Assembly: GCF_003289925.1 (NCBI RefSeq)
Contig: NZ_QLZQ01000003.1
Span: 286,189-350,188, forward strand
Source: Planococcus maitriensis
Lineage (GTDB): Bacteria > Bacillota > Bacilli > Bacillales_A > Planococcaceae
Direction of reading: 5' to 3'
Length of the DNA: 64,000 bases
Part shown: piece after piece, positions 16,533-24,941 of the stretch
Layout: each line of letters opens with the position of its first letter
Position numbering within the stretch: the first letter of the stretch is position 1
Position numbers and translations under genes: made by a program
Notes under the pieces: model-generated
The model's database searches: none
What the model was told of the DNA's origin: nothing
What the model saw: the letters and a program-made list of their open reading frames with translations, nothing else

Positions 16533-16557
16533 GTTTTAATAACTTTTTAGCGGGAAT
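16533..16557 (+). promoter_or_regulatory. sigma-B promoter, rightward arm of a divergent pair
   Basis: GTTTTA (16533-16538), 13 nt, GGGAAT (16552-16557). It faces the DUF4064 gene; the leader would be about 130 nt. Confidence 0.75.
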
Positions 16558-16694
16558 TGAAGTAATGCGAAACCAAAACGCTGTGAAAGCGTATGTATGA
16601 GGGAAGAAATATAATAATAGAAGCTAAGGGGCCGCGGGCAAGACGGAATATTCCTTGCAGCGGAAAGCCCGGAAACAGAAATGGGAGGGTTTTT

Positions 16695-17243
16695 ATGAAT
16701 CAGGCACCAGAGAATTATGGAACCATCAAAAGGACAGGGGAAAAAGCTCTTGGCATCATCGGCATCGTTTTCAACGTAATCGGCATCATCTTGTCAATCA
16801 TTCTCATCACCAGTTTGGCTGGGTTTGAAAACAGCGATATGCACCGCCAGATGGAAGAGGACTTGCGCAATGACCCGATGATGACAAGCCCGCAAGAAGC
16901 ACAAATGGCAGTCGATACATTCAATGCATTTATTGCAGGATTCGATGTTGTGGGTTGGGTATTGGTCATCTTATTGGCAATCAGCACCGTCTTCGCCATT
17001 TTGGCCATGACAAAATTGAAGTCATTCGATAAGGCAAGCACGGCAGGCATTTTCTTCATCCTTGCCGGTATTTTCGCCGGGATCTTGTCGCTGACATCGA
17101 TCCTCTTCTACATCGCTGCAATCATGTGCTTCGTGCGCAAGCCGCCGCTCCGTGAAGATGAATTGATGGGCCGCAGCAATGAACCAATTACAAGAAATGA
17201 CACGGTAACGCGTGAAGATGACACGCCGTACCGCCCGTTATAA
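16695..17243 (+). CDS. DUF4064 domain-containing membrane protein
   Basis: A 182-residue protein with the DUF4064 layout: a first membrane helix at about 19-42 ('LGIIGIVFNVIGIILSIILI'), an acidic/polar extracellular loop ('DMHRQMEEDLRNDPMM'), then three more helices at about 75-150 and a charged C-terminal tail. The function of DUF4064 proteins is unknown. GGGAGGG precedes the ATG at 16695. A sigma-B-type promoter upstream makes it a probable stress-induced gene. The terminator at 17276 follows. Confidence 0.85.
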   Translation: MNQAPENYGTIKRTGEKALGIIGIVFNVIGIILSIILITSLAGFENSDMHRQMEEDLRNDPMMTSPQEAQMAVDTFNAFIAGFDVVGWVLVILLAISTVFAILAMTKLKSFDKASTAGIFFILAGIFAGILSLTSILFYIAAIMCFVRKPPLREDELMGRSNEPITRNDTVTREDDTPYRPL

Positions 17244-17275
17244 GAAATCTGATTGAATTCCAGATGCAAGAAAAG

Positions 17276-17308
17276 AAAACCCCCTCGAAGTGAATTCGAG
17301 GGGGTTTT
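17276..17308. terminator. bidirectional terminator
   Basis: AAAACCCCCTCGAA-GTGA-TTCGAGGGGGTTTT-type hairpin; it closes the DUF4064 gene (+) and the GNAT gene (-). Confidence 0.9.
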
Positions 17309-17322
17309 GTACAGCTATAAGT

Positions 17323-17814
17323 TTATTGCGCCTGGCCTGAAAGGTCAAAAACGTACTTGGCTGTCTGAAGGGGATGCCCTTCGAACAATTCCTCGAACTC
17401 TTCAAGCAACAGGAAGCCGTTCGCTTCATAGAAATTGCGGCCTTTATGGTTTTCGCTTTCAACGTAGACGAATAATTGCTGTCCGCCTTTTAAGCGCGAC
17501 AAGCCATCCGCCAGCAGTTTCTTGCCGAAGCCTGAACGCTGGTGTTCGGGCTTCATGTACATGGCGATCAATTCGGCATCGCCGTCTTCATCGACTTTCG
17601 TGAAGTTCGCAAAGCCCACAGCCTGCCCGTCTTGTTCGGCAAGCAGGAGGATCGTCCGCTCCATGCGCATCTCGAGCATCGGGGTCGAGTAGGATTGCTC
17701 CAAAAACTTCTTTTGTATGGGAGCTGGAATGATTCCTTCGTACGTATCATTCCAGCTGATGTGAGCGATTTCCCGTACAGATTCGATATCTGCCGGTGTA
17801 CCTGTGCGAATCAT
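17323..17814 (-). CDS. GNAT family N-acetyltransferase
   Basis: A 163-residue single-domain GNAT enzyme. The start 'MIRTGTPADIESVREIAHIS' is the typical first strand and helix, and the acetyl-CoA pyrophosphate loop is 'MKPEHQRSGFGKKLLADGLS' (Q/R-x-x-G-x-G/A). A late 'NFYEANGFLLLEEFEE' matches motif B. The acceptor substrate is not predictable. Its start codon lies close to GAGGTGATC and is divergent from the ElaA-type gene. Confidence 0.9.
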   Translation of the reverse strand: MIRTGTPADIESVREIAHISWNDTYEGIIPAPIQKKFLEQSYSTPMLEMRMERTILLLAEQDGQAVGFANFTKVDEDGDAELIAMYMKPEHQRSGFGKKLLADGLSRLKGGQQLFVYVESENHKGRNFYEANGFLLLEEFEELFEGHPLQTAKYVFDLSGQAQ

Positions 17815-17908
17815 GCGATCACCTCTGGAATTATTTTTGCTATCATATCAAACTCTAGCCTGAATAGCCATTGATGTGGAATAATGAAATCACAGGAGGC
17901 GATTGATT

Positions 17909-18367
17909 ATGGCGTGGAAAAGTTATCAATTTGACGACTTCACAGCACAAGCATTATACAATATATTGAAGCTTCGTGTCGAAGTATTTGTTGTAGAACA
18001 GAATTGCCCGTATCCGGAGTTGGACGGGTTGGATGAAGTCTCAACCCACATCGTTTACGAAGAAGATGGACAGGTGCTTGCCTATGCCCGGCTGGTGCCT
18101 GCGGGGAAGAAATACGACGCGCCATCGATCGGCCGTGTCATCGTCCGTAAAGAGGCGCGTGGCCGCGGGCTGGCGAAAGAACTCCTCGAACGGTCGATCC
18201 GCTATATTGACGAGCAATGGCAAGAACCCGAGATCCAATTGCAGGGGCAAGTGTATTTGAAAGATTTTTATGGCTCATTCGGCTTTGAAGCCATTTCGGG
18301 CGTTTATGACGAGGACGGCATCCCGCATATCGACATGAGGCGTTCGGCTGCCAAAACAGCTGGATGA
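17909..18367 (+). CDS. ElaA-type GNAT acetyltransferase
   Basis: A 152-residue ElaA family protein. ElaA marks are 'LYNILKLRVEVFVVEQNCPY' near the N terminus, 'SIGRVIVRKEARGRGLAKEL' holding the acetyl-CoA loop, and 'LKDFYGSFGFEAISGVYDED' near the end. The activity in vivo is unknown. ACAGGAGG lies 7 nt before the ATG at 17909. Confidence 0.93.
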   Translation: MAWKSYQFDDFTAQALYNILKLRVEVFVVEQNCPYPELDGLDEVSTHIVYEEDGQVLAYARLVPAGKKYDAPSIGRVIVRKEARGRGLAKELLERSIRYIDEQWQEPEIQLQGQVYLKDFYGSFGFEAISGVYDEDGIPHIDMRRSAAKTAG

Positions 18368-18434
18368 TCCATGATTAGCTTTAGGCGATTAGGGTAAACA
18401 GGTAGTAATAAGAAAAGTAAAAGGAGTGCTGCAA

Positions 18435-18848
18435 ATGGCTAGGAAAAAAGGTGGCGGCAGAGGCTTGCTTTTGGCAGGGCTTGCAGCCGGTGCATACGCA
18501 TATTTCAAAAAACCGGAAAATCGCGAAAAAGCGACTGTTGCATTCAATGACGTGAAAGCGAAGGTGAACGAGTACATGGAATCCCAAAACTTGGACCAGA
18601 ACAAAAACCAGCAAAACCAACAAGACCAAAAGAGCGAAGGCTTGGACAAGACCGATCTGCAGGAAAACAAGATGACAGCAGAAGGTGGCACACAAGCAAC
18701 CGTCCAGTATTACAATGAAAAAGAACAGAAAGAAAAGAAGGAAGAAAATGACGATGTGAAACTTTCTTCAAACGATGACAGCGAGGAAAAATCGGAAAAC
18801 ACCGATTCGGTTTCATCCGAACCGCGCTTGAATACCGATAAGCTGTGA
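18435..18848 (+). CDS. YtxH domain-containing protein
   Basis: A 137-residue protein with a short N-terminal hydrophobic stretch ('GLLLAGLAAGAYAYFKKPEN'), a YtxH-like helical part ('VAFNDVKAKVNEYMESQ') and a low-complexity tail rich in Gln, Asn, Lys, Glu and Asp. YtxH of B. subtilis is a general stress protein. Here a GGGTAA at 18392-18397 could be a sigma-B -10 element, but the -35 position reads GATTAG, so regulation is uncertain. AAGGAG lies 8 nt before the ATG at 18435. Confidence 0.8.
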   Translation: MARKKGGGRGLLLAGLAAGAYAYFKKPENREKATVAFNDVKAKVNEYMESQNLDQNKNQQNQQDQKSEGLDKTDLQENKMTAEGGTQATVQYYNEKEQKEKKEENDDVKLSSNDDSEEKSENTDSVSSEPRLNTDKL

Positions 18849-18853
18849 ATTTC

Positions 18854-18892
18854 AAAAAGACCGCGTTGGCACAAGTGCCAACGCGGTCTTTT
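18854..18892. terminator. bidirectional terminator
   Basis: AAGACCGCGTTGGCAC and GTGCCAACGCGGTCTT form a 16-bp stem between convergent genes. Confidence 0.9.
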
Positions 18893-18898
18893 GCATGC

Positions 18899-20041
18899 TT
18901 ATGATTGCCAGCGCTTGAGCGTCAGCCAATTGGCCAAAGCGATCAATAACAGCAACGAGCCACTGAACAGGAAACCGCCGTCTGCAGTGAGTGCTAATGC
19001 CCCGGTGATTCCCGATCCTGCGACAACTCCGATAGAGAAAAAGGCATAAAAATAGCCGTAAGCGCGGCCTCTTGACGCAGGTTCTGTGGCATCGATCAAT
19101 AAGGAATTGATCGAAGGGAACAACAGCGCGAAACCGAAGCCATACGTACACATTGCCGCATACAACAGCGGTTCTGGCGAAATATTGGCAAGTGCGAATA
19201 GCGAAGCCCCCATGACGCTGAAGCCGATGATCAAAGTGGTGATCGGGCGGACGGCATCGAACAGCCGGTTGATCGGCAATAGGAAGACCAGGATGGCCGC
19301 CAAGCCGAATGCGCTCAGCAATAGGCCGCTCAATTGAGTCGGATAGCCGAGCGCTTCCACTTTCAGCGGCAGCATGTAAGCAAGCACGCCTTGGGAGAAC
19401 ATCAGGAAGAACGCGCCTGAAAAAGACCGCCAAAGCCCTGAGTTCCATTTCAAAGCTTCGCGCTTGGCCGGACGGTCCGTTTGCTTTCTGACCTGATGCG
19501 TGCGCAATAGGAAGAAGGCCGCGACCGCGAGCAATCCGATCAATGTGCCTGTCACGGCCATCGTCTCAGGAACGCTGCCCCTGCCCGTATAGATGGCTCC
19601 GTAGGCGGGGCCGATAATCGCTGCCAATCCGACAAAGGCACCGGAAATCGCTGCATTTTTACCGCGGCGGCTATGGTCGGTGCGGTTCGCTAAATAAGTG
19701 AACGCGGCCGGCACCGTCAAGCCTGCCGCCAAGCCATGCAGAAAGCGGATGGCGAGTAGGCTGGAAGGGCCTTCCGCGAAGCCATAGATGAACAGCGCCG
19801 CAGTTGTCGAAGCAAGCCCTGTCAGCAAGATGGCGTAAGGACCTTTGCGGTCGGAAAAGATACCTGAGATGATATTGCCGAATGTGTTCGACAATGAGTA
19901 CATCCCGACGGCAAGCCCTGCCAAAAACGGCCCCGCACCGAGCGAGACGGCAAAAGGGCTGATGATCGGCAATTGGGCAAACAGATCAAAAAACGCAAAG
20001 AAGATGATAAGATAGATGAAAAAGCGCAAGGGGGTCCCCAA
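18899..20041 (-). CDS. MFS transporter
   Basis: A 380-residue major facilitator with about twelve membrane segments. The loop 2-3 signature is 'GIFSDRKGPYAIL' and a proline/glycine-rich helix 5 is present ('GAFVGLAAIIGPAYGAI'), suggesting drug or metabolite export of the DHA1 type. The substrate is unknown. The start is a TTG at 20039-20041 with AAAGGAAG upstream. The 178 nt between it and the divergent lipid kinase gene hold no further supported feature. Confidence 0.88.
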   Translation of the reverse strand: MGTPLRFFIYLIIFFAFFDLFAQLPIISPFAVSLGAGPFLAGLAVGMYSLSNTFGNIISGIFSDRKGPYAILLTGLASTTAALFIYGFAEGPSSLLAIRFLHGLAAGLTVPAAFTYLANRTDHSRRGKNAAISGAFVGLAAIIGPAYGAIYTGRGSVPETMAVTGTLIGLLAVAAFFLLRTHQVRKQTDRPAKREALKWNSGLWRSFSGAFFLMFSQGVLAYMLPLKVEALGYPTQLSGLLLSAFGLAAILVFLLPINRLFDAVRPITTLIIGFSVMGASLFALANISPEPLLYAAMCTYGFGFALLFPSINSLLIDATEPASRGRAYGYFYAFFSIGVVAGSGITGALALTADGGFLFSGSLLLLIALANWLTLKRWQS

Positions 20042-20219
20042 CTTCCTTTAAGATGTATTGATGAGTGGAACTTCCACCTTCAGCGCCGCGCTTCCGGAAT
20101 TGCCGATGCCGGCGAAAGGTGCCACAATGGAAAGAAATAAATGCGGCAAGGTGGATTATATCCTGCTTTCTTTAGGGTATTGAAATACATGACCTTATTA
20201 TAGCACCGGAGGGGAAAAG

Positions 20220-21113
20220 ATGAAAAAAGCGATGTTCATATGGAATCCTTCCTCAGGGAAGGAAAAAGCAGCGGATTATAAAGATTTTGCGGAAAAGACA
20301 TTAACGGAGATGGGCTATGAAGCCGATACGCGTGAAACGACCGGGCCGGGGGATGCCACGCATTTTGCCGAGGAAGCCTGCGAAAAACAATATGACCTCG
20401 TCGTAGCGATGGGGGGCGATGGAACAATCAACGAAGCGGTGTCAGGTTTGGCGGAAAAAGAACATGAACCGCTTTTCGGATTGGTTCCGCTTGGCACAGT
20501 TAATGACTTTGCCCGTGCTCTCGGTATCTCACTGGATCCGGAAGAAGCGATTGAAGGCTTGAAAACAGGCCGTGAAAAGCGTGTGGATATCGGTAAAGTC
20601 GGCGATCAATACTTCATGAACATCCTGGCGATCGGCGAAATTGCCGAATCGACCTATGAAGTGGAGCCTGAACAGAAGACCAAACTGGGGGCATTCGCTT
20701 ATTTCCTCGAAGGCGTCAAGGCAGTTACTTCCGATGAAACCACGACATTCATGATCGAACATGATCACGGATCGTGGGAAGGGGAAGCCAAGCTCGTCCT
20801 CGTGGCATTGACCAATTCAGTGGGCGGCTTCGAGAAGTTGGCGCCCGAAGCTTTGACCGACGACGGGCTGCTTCATTTGTATATTGTCGAGAATGCCGCG
20901 CTTCCGGCATTCGTCCGTATGGCGTCTGCTTTGGTTCGCGGAAAATTTGAAGAGGATCCGGCGGTGGAAGCCATCCACACGACACGGGTCTCGATCCGCA
21001 CAAGCGAGCCACTGTCTTGCAATATCGATGGCGATGAAGGAAGTGCGACGCCTTTCGACATTGAAATCATGCCTCGCCACATCCGTGCGGTGGTTCCTGG
21101 AGAAACCGACTGA
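20220..21113 (+). CDS. diacylglycerol/lipid kinase family protein
   Basis: A 297-residue member of the DagK/YegS lipid kinase family, which phosphorylates diacylglycerol or related lipids with ATP. The nucleotide site is 'VVAMGGDGTINEAVSGLAE' followed by 'GLVPLGTVNDFARALGIS'; the second domain is a beta sandwich with 'MNILAIGEIAES' and 'ALTNSVGGFEKLAPEALTDD'. Close relatives include the BmrU/YtlR group as well as true DgkB, and the substrate is not settled by sequence. GGAGGGGAAAAG precedes the ATG. Confidence 0.9.
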   Translation: MKKAMFIWNPSSGKEKAADYKDFAEKTLTEMGYEADTRETTGPGDATHFAEEACEKQYDLVVAMGGDGTINEAVSGLAEKEHEPLFGLVPLGTVNDFARALGISLDPEEAIEGLKTGREKRVDIGKVGDQYFMNILAIGEIAESTYEVEPEQKTKLGAFAYFLEGVKAVTSDETTTFMIEHDHGSWEGEAKLVLVALTNSVGGFEKLAPEALTDDGLLHLYIVENAALPAFVRMASALVRGKFEEDPAVEAIHTTRVSIRTSEPLSCNIDGDEGSATPFDIEIMPRHIRAVVPGETD

Positions 21114-21165
21114 CAAATGCCTTGCCTATCGCTTAGCGTTCGACCGGATATAATTACAAGACAGG

Positions 21166-21205
21166 ACAGGCCGTGTATCACCGACGGCCTGTTTTCAATT
21201 TTTTG
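21166..21205 (+). terminator. terminator after the lipid kinase gene
   Basis: ACAGGCCGT and ACGGCCTGT pair over nine nt, then TTTCAATTTTTT. Confidence 0.75.
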
Positions 21206-21246
21206 TAAAAACACTGGAAAACGGAACTTTTTCGTCGCTGAAACGT

Positions 21247-21276
21247 ACAGTTAAGTGTATAATTGGTTTTAACTGT
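21247..21276. promoter_or_regulatory. inverted repeat around a -10 element upstream of the AraC-type gene
   Basis: ACAGTTAA and TTAACTGT are perfect 8-nt arms separated by 14 nt that contain GTATAAT. It could be an operator for the regulator itself. The start codon of the AraC-type gene lies 150 nt away. The rest of the 312-nt gap holds only AT-rich DNA. Confidence 0.4.
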
Positions 21277-21426
21277 TACCGATGTCATATGTTTGAAAAA
21301 TAAATTAGCTCAATTTACTTAAAAACTTGTAAATTTATCTGTAAAACGCTATTATTATTATTTATTCAAGCACTTCATTAAATGAATGAGTTCGTTAAAT
21401 TTTTTACATAGAAAGACGGGGAGAAG

Positions 21427-22212
21427 ATGAATATACTCGAAACGCCATCCATTCAGGAAACTATTTCCAGAATCTTCATGAATGAAACTGAAAACGTCGC
21501 ACAGCTCGAGGGGCTGGAACGTTTTTTTGAAGTGGAGACTCAATTGATGCACGAAATCCATAACCTGGAGAAAGACCGCGCAAAAGAAACTTTGCGTGAA
21601 TTGATCGACATGCTTGCCCTGCATGCAGGAAAAGACATCATCCGCACCGTCCGCAATTATTACATCATTCTATCGTCTGTCATGGCACGCAAGTTGTATG
21701 AAATGCGCGTACCGCCGAAAAAAGCGTTTGCTTTCAATGCAGCTTGTGTCGAATTGGTTGATAAGCATATGAATGATTCGGAATTCATGTACGTTGCCGA
21801 TGAACTGATCGAATTTTTCACATCGATCATCTCGGAACGCAAACAGCCGTCATTCGGCCACCAAACCGTCAATAAAGTCGTCATTTTCATCAACGATGAA
21901 GTCGAGCGCGATTTATCGGTAGAGGAAATCGCCAAACACTTCAATATTTCGACCAGCCACCTGTCGCGCATTTTCCGCGAACATGCAGGGATTACATTGG
22001 TGGAATACTTGAACGTGCGCCGCGTGGAAGAATCGCAATATTATTTGCGCCATTCCAATAAAGGGATTTCGGAAATCTCCAAGCAGTTCCATTTCTGCAA
22101 CCAAAGTTACTTCACGCGAATCTTCAAAAAATATACCTCGGTGACGCCGAAGCAATTCCGCGACAGCCAGCATATTCCTTATTTCCGCTATACCTTGCCG
22201 AATGCCAAGTAA
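21427..22212 (+). CDS. AraC family transcriptional regulator
   Basis: A 261-residue regulator. The C-terminal third is a clear AraC/XylS double helix-turn-helix ('SVEEIAKHFNISTSHLSRIF', 'GISEISKQFHFCNQSYFTRI', 'KKYTSVTPKQFRD'). Residues 1-160 are helical, without the cupin barrel of sugar-sensing AraC proteins; they resemble the N-terminal part of YesS/YtdP-like Bacillales regulators only in general terms. Ligand and targets are unknown. GGGGAGAAG precedes the ATG. Confidence 0.88.
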   Translation: MNILETPSIQETISRIFMNETENVAQLEGLERFFEVETQLMHEIHNLEKDRAKETLRELIDMLALHAGKDIIRTVRNYYIILSSVMARKLYEMRVPPKKAFAFNAACVELVDKHMNDSEFMYVADELIEFFTSIISERKQPSFGHQTVNKVVIFINDEVERDLSVEEIAKHFNISTSHLSRIFREHAGITLVEYLNVRRVEESQYYLRHSNKGISEISKQFHFCNQSYFTRIFKKYTSVTPKQFRDSQHIPYFRYTLPNAK

Positions 22213-22236
22213 AGGAGAAGCAATTCTCCTTTTTTC
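22211..22236 (+). terminator. terminator after the AraC-type gene
   Basis: AAAGGAGAA-GCAA-TTCTCCTTT followed by TTTC. Confidence 0.8.
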
Positions 22237-22292
22237 TTATGCCTAATTTTTGTCACAGGAAATGAAAAAAGCAGACAGTCCCGGGACCGCGC

Positions 22293-22321
22293 ATTGAATT
22301 TTTGCGGCCATATCGTTATAC
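22293..22321 (+). promoter_or_regulatory. sigma-A promoter of yidC
   Basis: TTGAAT, 17 nt, TATACT in front of yidC. No stretch for a MifM-type arrest leader is present between it and the gene. Confidence 0.65.
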
Positions 22322-22355
22322 TTCTTAGTAGTCCAAAAAGGTGAAGGTGACAAAT

Positions 22356-23153
22356 GTGAAAAAGAAACTTACATTACTGCTCATGCTTGCGGCAACGATC
22401 GCTTTCTTGAGCGGCTGTTCAGCAGTTGAAAACAAAGAAGGATTTTTCTACACGGTTTTCGTAGCGCCATTTGATTTCTCGCTCGATTATTTAGGGAATC
22501 TCTTCGGGGGAAGCTACGGAATGGCGATCGTGGTCATCACGATCATCATCCGCCTTGTCTTGATGCCGTTCATGCTGCGCACATACAAGCGCCAGCAAGG
22601 CATGAAAGTGAAGATGGATAAGATGCGTCCCGAAATGGAAGATATCCAGAAGCGTTTGAAAGCGACAAAGGATAAAGAAGAGCAAATGAAGCTCCAGCAG
22701 GAAATGATGGGGCTATACAAAAAACATGACGTCAATCCGCTCAATATGGGCTGTTTGCCGGTCGTCATCCAGATGCCGATCATCATGGGCTTGTATTTTG
22801 CGATTCTCTATTCTCCGGATGTGCGCTCGCATGAATTCCTGTGGTTCAACCTCGGTTCGCCGGATATCGCCATGACTCTCATTGCGGGTGCGGTGTACTT
22901 CTTCCAGGCGAAAGTGTCGCTATGGACCATGCCGGAACAGCAGCAAAAGCAGATGAAATTCTTCATCTACCTGTCTCCGATCATGATCATGTTCATCTCG
23001 TTCACATCGATGGCTGCACTGCCTGTCTACTGGGCAGTCGGCGGGATCCTGTTGATCATCCAGACATTCATCGGCCGGAAATTCTATTCGGAACATCCGG
23101 AAAAAGCGCTGGAAGCGGTTGAAGAGACAGAAACAGCCGATAAGAAAAAATAA
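22356..23153 (+). CDS. yidC: membrane protein insertase YidC/OxaA
   Basis: A 265-residue insertase that places proteins into the cytoplasmic membrane with or without SecYEG. The lipoprotein signal ends 'FLSGCSA', with the cysteine to be lipidated. The five-helix YidC core follows: 'YGMAIVVITIIIRLVLMPFM' carries the conserved groove arginine, a charged coiled hairpin lies at about 85-125, and 'NPLNMGCLPVVIQMPIIMGL' is a family signature. The GTG at 22356 is chosen for the AAGGTGA before it. Whether it is the SpoIIIJ- or YqjG-type copy is not clear. Confidence 0.92.
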   Translation: MKKKLTLLLMLAATIAFLSGCSAVENKEGFFYTVFVAPFDFSLDYLGNLFGGSYGMAIVVITIIIRLVLMPFMLRTYKRQQGMKVKMDKMRPEMEDIQKRLKATKDKEEQMKLQQEMMGLYKKHDVNPLNMGCLPVVIQMPIIMGLYFAILYSPDVRSHEFLWFNLGSPDIAMTLIAGAVYFFQAKVSLWTMPEQQQKQMKFFIYLSPIMIMFISFTSMAALPVYWAVGGILLIIQTFIGRKFYSEHPEKALEAVEETETADKKK

Positions 23154-23160
23154 TCGAAGA

Positions 23161-23187
23161 AGCCGGCGCAGCTGCCGGCTTTTTTTT
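23161..23187 (+). terminator. terminator after yidC
   Basis: AGCCGGC-GCAGCT-GCCGGCT followed by seven T. The next gene starts 15 nt later. Confidence 0.85.
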
Positions 23188-23201
23188 CAGGAGAGATCAT
23201 A

Positions 23202-23447
23202 ATGAACCCGAAAATTTTGCAAGGCGTCTTGATTTTATTACTCAGCATACTGGCGATCGTCTTCCTGTTCATGGGCAGCATGGAAATCGCCGTATTGTTC
23301 ATGACACTGCTGTTCGTCTTGACGAACACGTTCCGCTACAAACAAATGAAAGAGCGCGGCATGGACCGCGAAGCGAAATGGATGAAGGGCATGGCGATTC
23401 TCTTCGGCATTTTGTTCTTCGTCGTTCTCGGCACGATTTTCATCTAA
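23202..23447 (+). CDS. small hypothetical membrane protein
   Basis: An 81-residue protein not assigned to a family. It has two hydrophobic helices in the first half ('ILQGVLILLLSILAIVFLFM', 'IAVLFMTLLFVLTNTF'), a charged loop ('RYKQMKERGMDREAKWMKG') and a last helix ('MAILFGILFFVVLGTIFI'). AGGAGAGATCATA precedes the ATG. It lies behind the yidC terminator, so its expression may depend on read-through. Confidence 0.75.
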   Translation: MNPKILQGVLILLLSILAIVFLFMGSMEIAVLFMTLLFVLTNTFRYKQMKERGMDREAKWMKGMAILFGILFFVVLGTIFI

Positions 23448-23453
23448 TGAAAA

Positions 23454-23485
23454 AACAGCACAGGCTAATTTGCCTGTGCTGTTTC
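23454..23485. terminator. possible bidirectional terminator
   Basis: AACAGCACAGGC and GCCTGTGCTGTT form a 12-bp stem over TAATTT; the T-tract is short on both sides. Confidence 0.55.
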
Positions 23486-23578
23486 TGTATGATGGTGTTT
23501 ATCTTTTTTGCGTTCTTCCAGAAGAAAGTCCAACTGACTCATGAGGGTCAGCAGGTCATGCTTTGATATCTCTTTCAA
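23465..23578 (-). CDS. possible 37-residue protein
   Basis: A short reading frame that starts at a TTG with AAGGGAG 9 nt upstream and encodes a charged peptide ('LLTLMSQLDFLLEERKKDKH') with a predicted amphipathic helix. It lies 87 nt downstream of the MFS gene on the same strand, and its stop codon falls in the loop of the hairpin at 23454-23485. I do not recognise it and it could be chance. Confidence 0.35.
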   Translation of the reverse strand: MKEISKHDLLTLMSQLDFLLEERKKDKHHHTETAQAN

Positions 23579-23665
23579 AATTCCCAGCTCCCTTAACAGT
23601 TATGCCAAATTATTCGGCGCAGCGAATGCCGTTAAGGGGGTCGAGACATTATTTTTAAATATTTT

Positions 23666-24817
23666 TCAATAGGCGAAACGTTTGCGTGTCAACAGCACAA
23701 GCACGACGGCCGGGAACGAAGACGCCGCCATTCCGAGGAATGAATAACCCGGGGCGATTTCGTATAGATAACCTCCGGCGAAAGTCAGCAATGCGACACT
23801 CAAGCTCATGCCGAGCGCAGCGTACATGCCTTGCGCAGCCGGGATATTGACAGGGTCGAGCTTTTTGAAGATATAGCGGATAAAGGCGAAATGCGCGACG
23901 CCGAAAGACAGGGCGTGCAGCGTTTGTGCCAAAATGAATACCCATACCGATGGAAACAGGAAAATCAAGATCCAGCGGACGGTCGAGCCGATGCCTGCGA
24001 GCAGGAACATGGAGGAAACTGACCATTTCTCGAATAGCGTATCGGCTTTGACGAAAAAGACGATTTCAAAAATCACGGCAACATTCAAGATCAGGCCGAT
24101 ATAGAAGCTGTTGACGCCGATATCCTGAAGATAGATGAACCCGTAATTATAATAAGCCGCATGCGCCCCCTGCAGCAGGATGGACACGACGAGAACGGTC
24201 AAAAACCCTTTTGACTTCAGCAGTTCGGCTGTGGCGCTTGGCCCTTTCTTCGTTCTCGGCGCGGGCCTCGATTGCAGCGGCACAGGAGAAGCGAGCGATT
24301 GAGTGACCGCCATGAACAGCAAGCCCAGAAGCATGATCCATAAAATCGCATTTTCCTGCCAGACGGCGGTCGCCGCCCCGACGATCAATAAAGCGATCGT
24401 ATAGCCAAGAGAGCCATAGGAGCGGCTTTTTCCGTAATGGATGCGGTCGGTCTGCATCAGGACGGTTGCGCCGCTCTCCATCGCCGGCAATAGATTCGGG
24501 TAGATGAAGCTGAAGGCGAATGTGATGATGAACAGCAAGGTATAGGAATTGGCCGGGATATAGAATGCCATGACCGCAAATGAAGCGATGGCGAGAATTT
24601 GCATCAAGCGCCCAAGCGAGAAGAGCCGTGTCAGGAGCGGGAAGAAAAACAAGGTCGATAACGATCGCGCGACCATGCCGGTCCCCATGATGACGCTGGC
24701 TGCCGAAACGCTCAGCCCTTTTTCGTTTGTCAGCCAGCCGGTCCAGTAGGGCAAAAAGACACCCCAGGTAAAGAAAAACGCAAAAAAGTTCAGTGAAAGC
24801 CATTTTTGATTGTTCAT
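23666..24817 (-). CDS. MFS transporter, LacY/HcaT-like (PPP family)
   Basis: A 383-residue, twelve-helix carrier of the MFS_1-like group related to E. coli HcaT (3-phenylpropionate permease) and nucleoside symporters. Signs are the early 'FFAFFFTWGVFLPYWTGWL', a family-typical start, and 'RSYGSLGYTIALLIVG'. The substrate is unknown. The ATG at 24815-24817 has GTGGAG 9 nt upstream; the longer in-frame start would run through the divergent promoter region. Confidence 0.85.
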   Translation of the reverse strand: MNNQKWLSLNFFAFFFTWGVFLPYWTGWLTNEKGLSVSAASVIMGTGMVARSLSTLFFFPLLTRLFSLGRLMQILAIASFAVMAFYIPANSYTLLFIITFAFSFIYPNLLPAMESGATVLMQTDRIHYGKSRSYGSLGYTIALLIVGAATAVWQENAILWIMLLGLLFMAVTQSLASPVPLQSRPAPRTKKGPSATAELLKSKGFLTVLVVSILLQGAHAAYYNYGFIYLQDIGVNSFYIGLILNVAVIFEIVFFVKADTLFEKWSVSSMFLLAGIGSTVRWILIFLFPSVWVFILAQTLHALSFGVAHFAFIRYIFKKLDPVNIPAAQGMYAALGMSLSVALLTFAGGYLYEIAPGYSFLGMAASSFPAVVLVLLTRKRFAY

Positions 24818-24941
24818 GAATAAATCTCCACTCTTTTCCAAAAGTCTTATTAAAGTATACCGAAATATTTTCACGCCGGGGGAATTTCCGGAAAGAAAAT
24901 GATAGAATGGAAAAGGAATTGACAGGAAAGTTGGCCAGCCC

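Noticed and set aside
20175..20185. GGGTAT before the lipid kinase gene as a sigma-B -10 element
   Set aside because: No GTTT-like -35 at 12-16 nt upstream; the match is to half of the motif only.
22237..22355. A MifM-type translational arrest leader before yidC
   Set aside because: The 119 nt hold a promoter and no reading frame of suitable length or SD.
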